DNA of 64,000 nucleotides from a virus: positions 1-64,000 of the IMG/VR virus record IMGVR_UViG_3300042806_000062. The stretch is one strand, 5' to 3'. The position numbers and the translations under genes were made by a program. The notes beneath the pieces were generated by a model. That model did no database searches and was not told where the DNA came from. It saw nothing but the letters and a program-made list of their open reading frames with translations. Shown here piece by piece: positions 40,601 through 50,500 of this stretch (positions are counted from its first letter, which is position 1; every line of letters begins with the position of its first letter).

Positions 40601-41985
40601 AATTCAACCTGTCCGTTTGAGGCTACTAAGCCACCTACTGGCAAGCCATAGTCAGATTTAGATATAGTTTTATTAGTTTCAAAACTTAATACATATGAAG
40701 ATATGTCTGCTTTTAATCTAGGAGATAGTTCTATTAAATCAAAGGTAGTATTAGGTCCATACATAGTTTCTACTACTAGTCTTAATCCTTTTAGATATAC
40801 TACATCTCTATATACCCTTTGATTATTTATTGTATAAAATAAGGGGTCAGATAAATCTTTAACCATACCGATTCTTTTAGTATCGTCATCTTCTAATAAG
40901 GAGAATCCGTATTCGGGAATTGACACGTCCCATTCTCCAGAGTCGTAATTCCAAATATACAGAGTTCCAGGACTTGATGTGGTTGCTCCAACAATGTAGG
41001 ATTCTCCGTTAGTTAGTCCAAACGAAAGTTGGGTACTGGCACTAAGGTATTCAACAAAATTAAATGAGTCTTTATATTCATCTGGAACTTTTATTCCATA
41101 ATATATTTCTGTATATCCATCCCATGAAACTATATTTGTATTATCTCTTCTTAAACTATTTTCATCAAATGATATTGCTTCTACCCAATTATTATTTTCA
41201 TCTAGGTATTGTATCTTCCATCTTTTAGGAATACTAGACTTAGTTATATCTCCAAGAGGATCTACTATTGTTTGACCGTCAGAGGTTCTTATATTTGCAA
41301 TAGGATCTTCTGCAAGATTAGTTTGCATTTTTACAACTATTCTATTTGACGGAAGTGCTGTCTCGTATGTTACAAAAGGTGCAACATCGTCAATCTTGTG
41401 TCCAATTCCAGCAAAAACTATATCTCCACCTGAGTCTCTAACTACAGTTGAGTCTACAGCAGAAGATATACCAAATTCAAAAGTGCTAGTATTATCATTA
41501 GATGTTACAGATTCTTTACGATACGAATTCCAGTATTTAAATTTATCATATCTAGAAGCCATATAATATCTTGGTCTTCTACCTGATCTTATGTTGTCTA
41601 CATATTTATTATTAAACCATAAGGCTTTGTTTATACCTGAGCGTGGGCGAAAGGGTTGAAAACATTCTTTAAGTGAAAAATATAATTCTCTATCTACTTC
41701 ATTTGTAGTAAACAATAAAGAAGCATCGTTGTCATCTACAGCATACTCTGAAACTGTCTTAGATTCTAAAGCATCTAAATAATAGTTCGCGGTATCGTTA
41801 GAATCATATGAATTAATTAAATTAACATATATAGATGATGCTGCATTGCCTGGTCTATATCTATAGTTTCCATAATTAGAAATATTCTCTAAATCATTTA
41901 AATTCCATTCAGCAGTTACTAATGATTCTATTTGTAATGTATTTTTAGTTTTTATATGATCTAAAAGTTCTTCATCATTGAACAT
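37600..41985 (-). CDS. Minor tail protein (1461 aa)
   Basis: The largest tail protein after the tape measure. The sequence is beta-rich throughout with several apparent domains; the C-terminus (HLQLGDIVKINYTLPDDD, then FVISEISYSRSSGG) is of a type seen in long actinophage minor tail proteins. A region near residues 1160-1230 has a LamG-like look (YLYLNNILIST). It probably forms the tail-tip hub with the 200-aa protein upstream. It overlaps both neighbours by one base. Confidence 0.75.
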   Translation of the reverse strand: MFNDEELLDHIKTKNTLQIESLVTAEWNLNDLENISNYGNYRYRPGNAASSIYVNLINSYDSNDTANYYLDALESKTVSEYAVDDNDASLLFTTNEVDRELYFSLKECFQPFRPRSGINKALWFNNKYVDNIRSGRRPRYYMASRYDKFKYWNSYRKESVTSNDNTSTFEFGISSAVDSTVVRDSGGDIVFAGIGHKIDDVAPFVTYETALPSNRIVVKMQTNLAEDPIANIRTSDGQTIVDPLGDITKSSIPKRWKIQYLDENNNWVEAISFDENSLRRDNTNIVSWDGYTEIYYGIKVPDEYKDSFNFVEYLSASTQLSFGLTNGESYIVGATTSSPGTLYIWNYDSGEWDVSIPEYGFSLLEDDDTKRIGMVKDLSDPLFYTINNQRVYRDVVYLKGLRLVVETMYGPNTTFDLIELSPRLKADISSYVLSFETNKTISKSDYGLPVGGLVASNGQVELLNYDGAFNENNTDSLVYGLLKPNVKFDFYEAILNVNGYDKFIPLKTFFSEEFPSVVGGLSNLSIPLRDNFFRLETMTAPSIMLNNTTLTKAVAVLLDYIGFSNYVFKNITNTNDPIIPYFFVEPDASVAEVLERLAIATQTAMFFDEYNNFVVMSKEYLLPETYQREEDYVLYAEKTAVSSGSVLPNIISIDGVETKIINNGRINYVTRYIQRSVSSLNQAIKVDQDRTYVYKPVLLWEIADQQETKTVNEQSKSGGYALGAVALNTTLSASVPYVENNIIRNNIIDIGENVYWLPRFQGYLYANGEVIRYDAVEYTIPGQGTFFLTSNQEYQKYFSTLPFNGKMYATGNIRIYTEPFYEELDSAAVVGLEPGVTYKNGVVKSHGRAQFGTTAVEHNAGLSSYWSDNSYVRGIKMASQFLFTTTPTASIPFPTKVALGPTVGADTTTAITSSRTGILANFMRQNVPDDDFVKSLKTTASGTVQSSAFIFTGPTPMPATINKTDFVTYVYKAMDQDYKHFGTRMRIIGKPEASEKILTAQNASDYYSVDPQTANEPSTVVGGSGGIAAMVNPDNNYGYFFEIISLTGDNLQKYTLADAVTNQTTSVLHNIVFYKVQPGTVNGATVAVPYKLYGGLTQILVDEGKFVGQDRLLNQKNPTVYDLAIEYENIGTTRRFYLYLNNILISTVDDTDPLPAYNNIALFTRGSSKCMFENVYALKNLQSKESSVSVVNSVSNVFSNRDISSSDAIRKYAVSGLVQSTYLSGISSNNAPKYSIYFEEFGTILRECAYFNIKYDKAFPAFLAFLAPTFNSEKTYTVSGFRAGSYGAEFLIFNNTDKAIVLDETSGSYLRIVGVTFTQNTSNVLTVDDYYRDISNFSDPIVVNNTIRSPQRADKIYQDVKLSRSKYGDRSFSLDSAYIQSSDLARDIMEWMVKKTVKPRKTMSIQTFGTPHLQLGDIVKINYTLPDDDLFVDPDKKFVISEISYSRSSGGVSNRLKVVEV

Positions 41986-42587
41986 TATACTTCCTCAAGG
42001 GTAACAGATATGTTCCAGAAGTCGTGTGTTTCTCCGCCTCGTTTAACAACAGAATAATCAAACCCTGCAAACAAAACCTCTATAACCTCGTTATACTGAC
42101 CAAACCTTGAATACTCACTAGTAGTAAAATTATCAAATCTATCGTATGCTAAAAACATATAAAATGAACCTGGATGGTTATCGTACCACTTTACGATATC
42201 TACTCCACCAGCACCGTTATCTACAGTGTATGGGGTAAGACCGTTGGCAGTTACTACTCCTGTGTTACTATATGCTGGGTCTCCGCTATAGGCTCTTGAT
42301 GGAAGCATGTCCCATGACCAAGATACGCCTGTCTTATCTGCGATATGATATGAACGCATAGAACCAGAAATCATTCTTTGTCTATTTTCAAGTCTTTGTT
42401 TAGTAAAGTTTATTTCACTTCTATTATGGTCAGAAAGAATTAAAAAGTCTTCTCCTTCTTCTACCCCGCCTGGAACTAATAGTCCAGCATCTGATATTGA
42501 AAATGTGTCAGCCCATGCAACAGCCTGTGGTCTTTTTCTTAAACCACTTAAATTCCATCTATTATTTATATAAGTTTGATTAGGCAT
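41985..42587 (-). CDS. Minor tail protein, distal-tail type (200 aa)
   Basis: Located directly after the tape measure, where siphoviruses encode the distal tail protein. The sequence (NRWNLSGLRKRPQAVAWADTF and later WSWDMLPSRAYSG) is beta-rich and lacks catalytic motifs. Assigned by position and composition. Confidence 0.65.
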   Translation of the reverse strand: MPNQTYINNRWNLSGLRKRPQAVAWADTFSISDAGLLVPGGVEEGEDFLILSDHNRSEINFTKQRLENRQRMISGSMRSYHIADKTGVSWSWDMLPSRAYSGDPAYSNTGVVTANGLTPYTVDNGAGGVDIVKWYDNHPGSFYMFLAYDRFDNFTTSEYSRFGQYNEVIEVLFAGFDYSVVKRGGETHDFWNISVTLEEV

Positions 42588-45500
42588 CAGTATCTATTGC
42601 TCCTTATATTTGTGTCCATAGATCTTTTAATTCTTGAAACAACTACATTTGCAATTTCATCTGGTGATGCAGTTGTATTTGGAACATTTACACTTATACT
42701 ATAATTATACACTGGCGTGTTGTTAAGAATTGTGCTTGTTGAAGATGTAACTGTTGGGGCAACTTCTGGGCTATTCAAAGACATACTTGGGAATACATCA
42801 CTATTTAATGCTTTTAATAAAGGCATATTTGCTTGAGCAACTGATTTTCTTACTACAAATTCTCCAGGTGTTAATAGTGCTGGAACTCTATCTGTGTTTC
42901 CAAGTCCAGGAACTAAACTTCCTCTAGCCATTTTTAATCTTGGTGGCGCTTCTTTTGATCCTTTATATCCAACATTTCCACCATAAGCATATTTCTTTAT
43001 CATGCCACCAAATGCAAGACCTAGCACATCTTTTCTATATTTTTCTAATCCAATACCCTTGCCTTTTCCTGTGTATGCAATATATGCAGCCCTAATAGCA
43101 TCTTCAGTTTGTTTTTTCTTTTCTGCTGTTATTCCTTTTTCATTTTTTAATTTGTCTAATGTTTTTTTAGTTAATGCATCTTCTTGTGCATCTAATACTT
43201 TATTTAACTGATCTTGTCTTTCTTTTTCTGTATTAATAGTTTGTTGCAATGCATATATAGCATCATTTGTTGTTCTTAAGTTTATACTTCTTTGATATAT
43301 AGTTTCTTCAATAGAATCTATCTCTGCTTGAATATCTTTCCTAGTCATTAATCTACCGTTTACAGACTCTGTTAATCCATCTAGTTCTGCTTGACGTTGT
43401 GCTTCAAGTGCTGTCTTAGTATCTTCAATTTGATTTTGTGCACCAGTTTGTGTCATTGATGCAGCAGCCTGTGCGGCACCAGCAATATCTCCAGATGTTA
43501 AAGCACTTGCAAGATCAATCTGTTGTCTTTGTCTTTCTGCGACTCTATCATTAGCATTAGCAACCTTATCTAAGGCCTTAATTCTTTCATCATATTGATC
43601 ATTAACATTTTTTTCTTTCTTTGATAAATTATCTAAAGCCTTATTTCTATCTTCTATCTTTCTTCTATCTAATTCATCAGCACGATTTGATTTTTCTATA
43701 GTCTTATTTAATTCTTTAATTTGATCGTCATAACCTTCTACCGCTTTTTTACTATCTTCTAATGCTTTTTTAACAGGGTTTTCTTCTAATGCTAGTTGTT
43801 CTAATACAAGTCTATTAATTTTAATACTTTCTGCTTGCTCATTAAATAGTTTAATATTATCTCTTAATTGTTTACCGCTTTGTTTTCCTAGTTCTATAAT
43901 GGCTTCTGGACTTAATCCTTCTAATGCTTCTAATGATATACCTGCAGCAAGAAGTTTTGATTGTGCTGCTATAGATTGTTTTGTTTGAAGTGCTGCATCT
44001 TTTGCTGACTGCAAAGCACTTTTTGCTCCATCGTTACTTCCACTACCTCCTGCTCCAATACTTGATGCAGTTTTACCACCTAAAATTTCATATGCCTTTA
44101 CAAGTGCTGCTATTCCAACATTAGCACCTTTTTTAGCCTGTTCTATAACTGCTAATGCACTTGCTATGTCTGGATTTGAAACGCTCATTGTTATAATTGC
44201 ATTTAAGTCTAAATCTTTAAATTTATTTCCAGTAGATAGATAGTGTTCTAATAATTTTTTTGCTGTTGCATTTTCACCCATATATGTTGTAATAACATTC
44301 ATAGCGACTTCTTTAGTAATATTTTTTTGTAAAGATAGTGCATCTAAAGCACTTTGTGCTACACTTGCTTGTTTTGTAAATTCACTAAGTTTATCTGGAT
44401 TTAATAGTAATTCTGTTATATCTATACCAGTTTTAAATTTTTCTTGTACTCCAGCAAGTCTATCTAACTCTGTTTTGTAACTACTCATTTCCGTAGTTGA
44501 CTTACTCATAAAATCTGCTACTTGACCACCTGCTGTTACATAATCTTGCATTGTTGCAACCAATGTAGGATCTATTGCAAACATATCCTCAAGTTTTTGA
44601 TTTACATTTATATCTTCAATTTTTGATAAAGCAAGTAATATATTTGGATCTGTTATTTGTCTAAGAATATCTGCTTGATTTTCATTTACCTTTGTAGCGT
44701 TATATGATGTACCACTTTTACCTACCTGAACAGTTTGTGGAGGGGCACCAGCAGTTTCAAATGTATTAACAAATTTTCTAACTTTTGCAGCATCTGCTTT
44801 ACCCATTCCAGATAATTTTAATTCAAAACCTTTATTTACTTCTGCTCTAAATGTTTTAATTGCATCTGTGGCTTTAGACATGTCGCCATCAAATTCTCTA
44901 ATAATAGTTGCTAAGGCTTCACCTGTTGATGCTACACTTGCCTTTGTCAAACTTTCTTTTTGTAAAATAAATTCTTGATATGTTATAGAACCTTGCTCTA
45001 GTTCATATTTAAGCAAGTCTAGTTGTTCTGTTGTAACCTGTGCTGCCTGTTGTGCTTGAGTAGCAATTGTTTTAGCAAGCATGTCGTCTGTACCACGACC
45101 AGTAATAATCATTGCAAATTTAGATAATAATCCAGTGTTTTGCCATTGTTCATTTACAATTTTTTGTGCTTCTTGTGCATCAATTTTAGGAGTAATTATT
45201 GCACTTATATTTAATAAATTATCTGATAATTTTTCTCCATTAGGACCAACTAATTTATTTAATTTAGCACCAATATTAATTCCTATTGTTTGATCATTAA
45301 GTTTGGTTCCTATATCTATTGCAATTGCCCTTGCTTCTTCAGCGGTAATAGACTGAGTCACTACCCCTCTTAATAATTGATTTAATATTGCTTGATCTCT
45401 TCCCTTTACTCCTCGAGTTTTTGCAACAGTTGAAGCATTTTCTAATAATTCTTTGCCTCCAGCGGTTTCTAAAAATTGTGAACTGGATTGTTTTGATTCC

Positions 45501-48500
45501 TGACTTATTACTCCGCCACCAGCAACCTCTGCTCTTTTAGTTGTAAGTTGTTGTTGTATGTTTTCTTTACCCATAGATTTAGCAAATTCAGCCATTGTAT
45601 TTGCTGAACCATACGTTGCGTTAACAAATTCAGATCCTGCTTGAGTTGTTTTTTTAGCCATATTATTTAATGCAATTCCTAATGTTATTGCAGCACCACC
45701 AATTCCTAATGTTCCAGTTAATCCTGGACCAAGTTTAGTAATTATATTTCCAAGGAACTTAAACTCACCTGCTACATTTGCTGCTCTTCCTGTTAATAAT
45801 TTCATTGCTACGCCAGTTGCTTTTGATGCTACTGACATACTTATAATACTTGCAACCATTGACTGCATTGGTCCCATATTTCCAAGCATTAAAGGCAACA
45901 TGCCACCAACCATTCCTGCTGCACCTCTTGCTTGCGTATATCCTTTAGGATTTGCTGCTTTAACAACTCTTTGTTCATTTTCTTCTGCAAAATATTGAAT
46001 ACCAGAGGCAACGCCTCCTTTATTATATTTATTCATCTTTCCATTATTAATAGCAGTTAATAAATCATAATTTTGCTTAGTAGATTTTTTATTTACTACA
46101 AATTCTCCTGGGGTCAACATTGCTGGAACGGTATCAGTATTTCCAGTACCTGGAACTATACTTCCTTTATTTGCTTTAAATGGACCGCTTACATTTGAAC
46201 CAGTATATTCGTTTCTATTATAAATTGATGCCCGCATATTTGGATCAACATCTATTGGATCAAATTGACGAGTTTGTGTTCCTATTCCACTTCCAACATT
46301 ATATTTTCCATGTCTTTGTAATCTAGGCTTTCCATTAAAATAATACAGAGAAGCCTCATATGCTTTGCCACCTTCTGGTTGAACTAAATATATTCCTTCT
46401 TTAAATTCTTTATGTTCAAATATTTCTTTCATTGTTAAGTTTTTAGGTATTTTAGTTTTACCGCCACTTCTTACTGATGGTTTAAGTAACCCAAAAGCGC
46501 CTAGTGCATCATCTGCGTTTAGGCCCATTGCTTTACCAATCATCTTTCCTATGTTTGCATATTCTATACCTGGAACTTTTCCACCCTTGTTAAGGCCAAG
46601 TGCTAAAGTTTTAGAATGAACACCAAATCTTTCTAACAAAGTCTTTGTAAGACTTTCTGGTTTTGCGTTACCTATTTTTGTTTCTTTAAATTGATTTTTT
46701 AGTCTTTTACTTGCAAATTTTGCATCTTTTAGTAATGGATTTTTAATATTAAAAACAGTATTTAAAATATCGTCAGCAGTATAATTCTTAGGAAGATTAC
46801 TTAGTAAACTATCTATATCTCTTGATTTTCCACCAGCATTTACATGTGCTGCTTTCATTCTTCTTTTAATAAATGAAAGATATTTATCGCTTGATAATTC
46901 AGATCTTTTTGTTAATGATTGTTGTATTCTTGAAATATCTGCTGCTTCTTTACTTCCCTTTGGCAAATTTTTTAATATTTGTCCATACATTTCTGCGGCC
47001 TTTGCTGAATGTTGTGGAGTTAATGGCAATGATCCTTCTAGCATGTAAGAATATTCTGGAGTATCTAACAATTTTGCAATTCTAACTAATTCATCTGGAG
47101 GTATTTTTGAAAGTCCAGAACTATTTTGTGTTTTTAATTTTTGTATAGAACTTTGAGTAATACCATATTTAGCAATTTGTCTAAATCTTTCCTGCATTAA
47201 ATTATATGGGCCAGAGGCAACTGCGGAGGCTCCTCCGCCAAAACCTGGAGTATACAGTCCAATATCTTTTAATTTTTTTGTTGCATTTTCTAAAGTACCT
47301 CTTGATAAAGTTTCTGCTTTTTTAGGATCTATTCCTAATTTTATAAGATCTCTTTTTCTTTGATAATGATCTTTATTTTGAAAAATACTAGATAACATTC
47401 TATTTTTTTGTTGACCAGTTGGCCTTGTTAAGTGTGATAAATGAGCAAAAATTGATGTTCTATTTTTGTAGACATCTTTTACAATTTCTTGCATTCCACC
47501 CAGTCTGTAGCCTTTAACTTTTCCACCCATGTTATACATATGAGCACCGTGTCGGCCAGCAGGTCTTTTTGCTCCTCTCCAATTTTCTTGTATTTTTGTA
47601 TAAGATTCCATGCCAGCAATTCCTTCATAGGTATCTTTAACTGAAGTAGTTCCTCTACTTTTACTAGTTCTTAATTTTTTGCTTACTTGCGTAGCCTCTG
47701 TCATTAAACTTTGTAGATGATCAGGAGTTAAATTATTTAATAATTCTTTATTTTGTAAGTCTTTTACGGAAACAAATTGAACGTTTTGATACTCTGGTTT
47801 TCCAAGTAGTGGTTGAACTCTTTCTAGTCCTGCTGAGTCTAAAAATCTTATTTCTTTACCTGGATATTTAGCAGCAATGTTAGCAAAATTATTTTCAAGA
47901 GTTGATTTATATGCATCTTTTTTCCAATTACCTTTTGCTAATGCATCTATCATCCATAAACCTTCTTCTGAAACCATATCTTGTTTTAATACATCTAAAG
48001 GAACTCCTCTTTTATCAAATTCTTTCATTGTTCTTACACCAGTAAGTTGTTGATTATTTGAAGGATTTAAAAGATAAACAAAGTTATTTTTTAATTGTTC
48101 TGCTTTATTAGAAGTTTTAGCAGCGGTACCTCTAGTTCTAGTGGCTTGACCTGCTCCTGCTAACTTTGCTGCTACAGCATTTGTTGCTGCAGAATATCCT
48201 GGTATATTACCAATTCTAAATCCAGACATAGCATACTGAATTCCATTTTTAACTTTACCACCAACGTTTAACCTTTGAGCATTTATTGAATGAAGTAATC
48301 CAAGATTATTTTTAGTTGATTCTTTATTAACTACAAACTCTCCTGGGGTAAGCATTGCTGGAACTTTGTCTGTGTTTCCCACTCCAGGAACAGTGTTGCT
48401 GTTGTCTGGTGTAAATACTGTTCCACCTTTATTTAAACCTATTGACTTAATTCTAGACTTACCTCTAGTAGCAACTGTTGCTGCAGCACCTTTACCTAAA

Positions 48501-50500
48501 TTACTTGCGGCTTGACCTGTTCCAAATAAAAATGATTGTGCTTGTGATGCTCTAGTTTGTTCAGATATTAATACTCTATATGAATTAGTTAAATTTTTAA
48601 TTGCTACGTCTGCACTGTTTGCAGAACCTACTTGACTTAATAAAGCAGCGTTTGCTAATTCAGTTGCTGATCCTAACTGTCTTGCTGCATTTGCGGCATC
48701 TATTTCTGAAAGGCTTAAATAGTTTGCAGACTGGGTCAATGTTTTTATTGCTGCTAATGGACCCTTTCTAAGTAAAGTAACTCCAAACATTCCCATAGAG
48801 TGTGTAAATTTAGCAAATGTACCAATTAAGTTAGCAAACAAACCAAATATCATAGTAGCGGCTGGAAGTAATACGCCACCTAATACTGTTGCTAATGCTG
48901 CAACATTTTTTACACCTTCTGGAAGTCTGTTAAAAGCATCAACTATTTTTGTAACCATGTTTACAAGAGGTATGGCCATTTTAACAAAGATTTCACCTAA
49001 AGGTGCTATTGCAATTTTTAGTCTTTCTATTGCTCCAGTAAGTTGAACACTAAATGCCTGTTCTACTGTTGATAATTCTTTTTCTGCACTCTTAGCAAGT
49101 TGTTCTGTTGAATATCCTAGAGTAGATATTACTTGTTGTGCTTGTGATCCCTCTCTAGAAATGTTTTCAAATAGTGCACCTAATCTTGCATATTGAAATT
49201 TTCCAAATATACTTTCTAGTGCTTGTTGTCTTGAGAATTCGTCTAATGTAGATAAGGCATCGCTAAAGGCCATAACAGTACCCATTAAATCTCCTCTATT
49301 AGTTTGAATAATAGAGTCAAGATTTATTTTAAACCCTGCTAATACATCTGTTGCTGCTTTTGTTGGATTAATTAAAGATCCAAGACCAGACTTTAATGCG
49401 TTAGCACCTTGCTCAGCAGATACGCCACCTTCTTGCATTGCTGCAAGAAATACTGTTAAATCTTTAACGTCTCCACCTAAGCCTTTAATAACTGGAGCAA
49501 CACGAGGTATTGCTGCAGAAATGTCTTGTAAACTTACTACTGTTTGGTTTTCAACCATGTTTAAAAAGTTAATAGTGTCTGCTAGTTCTTGTCCAGATAA
49601 CCTAAAAGCACTTTGAAGTGATATTGTTGTTTCAAGAGCAGCATTTTGATCCATCTGACCAAGTGTTGCTAATCTTGTTGACTCCCTAACTGCATCAGTT
49701 AAATCTGTGTTTTGTCTACCTGCTGCTGCAGCCTGTGCTGCTAAAGATAAAGTATCTTTTGCTGCAATTCCATACTTTGTAAATTCTCTACTTAGTCCTT
49801 GAACTGCTTTAAAGTTTTCTTGTAATTCTGCTGGTGTAGTAAATATATCACCATATACTTTTTTAAATGCTACTGCTTGTTTTTCTAAATCTGAAAATAC
49901 CCGACCTGCTGTTGTTCCAAATATTGTTAATGGTATTGTAAAACCAACCATAAGTTGGCGACCAGTCCATTGTACGTTTTTACCAAAATTAATTAACCCA
50001 GTTGTGCCTTGCTTAAACATTGAGTTTAATATTTGCATTCTTTGAGCAGACACTGCTGCATCAGCGGAAAATGCTGTAAGTGGTCTAACTGCAAGGGCCT
50101 CTTGCATACCTTTTGATGCTTTTGCTGTAGCAATAAATTGAGTTTGCATTGTTCTTGCACGTTCTGCTGCAAGGGCAAATACTTCTGCGGCCATTCCGCC
50201 TTTTTTATTAAAAGACGCACTAAAGAACTGACCTAATGTTCCTTGACCTTTTCTTAAAGTGGAATCAAGTGCTCCAGCAGCAGTTTGCATTTTAACAAGT
50301 TCTGCTCTAAAAAAGCCACCTGTATTTATTGAATTTTTAAGTCCTTCTGCAAAAACTCTTGAGGCTTGGCCTTGTTCTAATTGACCTTTATTTAATGTAA
50401 GATTGAAAGCATTTATCTGCTGTTGTAAACTTCTTAATTCGGCTGCGGCACCACTGGTATTGATGTCAACATCAATTACCGTTTTAATAATCTCTGCCAC
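42587..50500 (-). CDS. Tape measure protein (2637 aa)
   Basis: Sets tail length and lines the tail tube. Residues about 190-390 form a TP901-type core (KQAVAFKKVYGDIFTTP, later AAMQEGGVSAEQGANALKSG). A motif of about 27 residues, PGxGNTDxVPAxLTPGEFVVxK, occurs three times (DNA about 48320-48388, 46084-46156 and 42839-42910) with GG-x-V linkers around it. Between copies 1 and 2 lie two uncharacterised soluble-looking regions rich in Lys. The middle has hydrophobic helices (LPLMLGNMGPMQSM), and near the C-terminus a charged coiled-coil. At the usual 0.15 nm per residue the length implies a tail near 400 nm if uncleaved. The C-terminus ends in IKRSMDTNIR. Confidence 0.95.
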   Translation of the reverse strand: MAEIIKTVIDVDINTSGAAAELRSLQQQINAFNLTLNKGQLEQGQASRVFAEGLKNSINTGGFFRAELVKMQTAAGALDSTLRKGQGTLGQFFSASFNKKGGMAAEVFALAAERARTMQTQFIATAKASKGMQEALAVRPLTAFSADAAVSAQRMQILNSMFKQGTTGLINFGKNVQWTGRQLMVGFTIPLTIFGTTAGRVFSDLEKQAVAFKKVYGDIFTTPAELQENFKAVQGLSREFTKYGIAAKDTLSLAAQAAAAGRQNTDLTDAVRESTRLATLGQMDQNAALETTISLQSAFRLSGQELADTINFLNMVENQTVVSLQDISAAIPRVAPVIKGLGGDVKDLTVFLAAMQEGGVSAEQGANALKSGLGSLINPTKAATDVLAGFKINLDSIIQTNRGDLMGTVMAFSDALSTLDEFSRQQALESIFGKFQYARLGALFENISREGSQAQQVISTLGYSTEQLAKSAEKELSTVEQAFSVQLTGAIERLKIAIAPLGEIFVKMAIPLVNMVTKIVDAFNRLPEGVKNVAALATVLGGVLLPAATMIFGLFANLIGTFAKFTHSMGMFGVTLLRKGPLAAIKTLTQSANYLSLSEIDAANAARQLGSATELANAALLSQVGSANSADVAIKNLTNSYRVLISEQTRASQAQSFLFGTGQAASNLGKGAAATVATRGKSRIKSIGLNKGGTVFTPDNSNTVPGVGNTDKVPAMLTPGEFVVNKESTKNNLGLLHSINAQRLNVGGKVKNGIQYAMSGFRIGNIPGYSAATNAVAAKLAGAGQATRTRGTAAKTSNKAEQLKNNFVYLLNPSNNQQLTGVRTMKEFDKRGVPLDVLKQDMVSEEGLWMIDALAKGNWKKDAYKSTLENNFANIAAKYPGKEIRFLDSAGLERVQPLLGKPEYQNVQFVSVKDLQNKELLNNLTPDHLQSLMTEATQVSKKLRTSKSRGTTSVKDTYEGIAGMESYTKIQENWRGAKRPAGRHGAHMYNMGGKVKGYRLGGMQEIVKDVYKNRTSIFAHLSHLTRPTGQQKNRMLSSIFQNKDHYQRKRDLIKLGIDPKKAETLSRGTLENATKKLKDIGLYTPGFGGGASAVASGPYNLMQERFRQIAKYGITQSSIQKLKTQNSSGLSKIPPDELVRIAKLLDTPEYSYMLEGSLPLTPQHSAKAAEMYGQILKNLPKGSKEAADISRIQQSLTKRSELSSDKYLSFIKRRMKAAHVNAGGKSRDIDSLLSNLPKNYTADDILNTVFNIKNPLLKDAKFASKRLKNQFKETKIGNAKPESLTKTLLERFGVHSKTLALGLNKGGKVPGIEYANIGKMIGKAMGLNADDALGAFGLLKPSVRSGGKTKIPKNLTMKEIFEHKEFKEGIYLVQPEGGKAYEASLYYFNGKPRLQRHGKYNVGSGIGTQTRQFDPIDVDPNMRASIYNRNEYTGSNVSGPFKANKGSIVPGTGNTDTVPAMLTPGEFVVNKKSTKQNYDLLTAINNGKMNKYNKGGVASGIQYFAEENEQRVVKAANPKGYTQARGAAGMVGGMLPLMLGNMGPMQSMVASIISMSVASKATGVAMKLLTGRAANVAGEFKFLGNIITKLGPGLTGTLGIGGAAITLGIALNNMAKKTTQAGSEFVNATYGSANTMAEFAKSMGKENIQQQLTTKRAEVAGGGVISQESKQSSSQFLETAGGKELLENASTVAKTRGVKGRDQAILNQLLRGVVTQSITAEEARAIAIDIGTKLNDQTIGINIGAKLNKLVGPNGEKLSDNLLNISAIITPKIDAQEAQKIVNEQWQNTGLLSKFAMIITGRGTDDMLAKTIATQAQQAAQVTTEQLDLLKYELEQGSITYQEFILQKESLTKASVASTGEALATIIREFDGDMSKATDAIKTFRAEVNKGFELKLSGMGKADAAKVRKFVNTFETAGAPPQTVQVGKSGTSYNATKVNENQADILRQITDPNILLALSKIEDINVNQKLEDMFAIDPTLVATMQDYVTAGGQVADFMSKSTTEMSSYKTELDRLAGVQEKFKTGIDITELLLNPDKLSEFTKQASVAQSALDALSLQKNITKEVAMNVITTYMGENATAKKLLEHYLSTGNKFKDLDLNAIITMSVSNPDIASALAVIEQAKKGANVGIAALVKAYEILGGKTASSIGAGGSGSNDGAKSALQSAKDAALQTKQSIAAQSKLLAAGISLEALEGLSPEAIIELGKQSGKQLRDNIKLFNEQAESIKINRLVLEQLALEENPVKKALEDSKKAVEGYDDQIKELNKTIEKSNRADELDRRKIEDRNKALDNLSKKEKNVNDQYDERIKALDKVANANDRVAERQRQQIDLASALTSGDIAGAAQAAASMTQTGAQNQIEDTKTALEAQRQAELDGLTESVNGRLMTRKDIQAEIDSIEETIYQRSINLRTTNDAIYALQQTINTEKERQDQLNKVLDAQEDALTKKTLDKLKNEKGITAEKKKQTEDAIRAAYIAYTGKGKGIGLEKYRKDVLGLAFGGMIKKYAYGGNVGYKGSKEAPPRLKMARGSLVPGLGNTDRVPALLTPGEFVVRKSVAQANMPLLKALNSDVFPSMSLNSPEVAPTVTSSTSTILNNTPVYNYSISVNVPNTTASPDEIANVVVSRIKRSMDTNIRSNRY

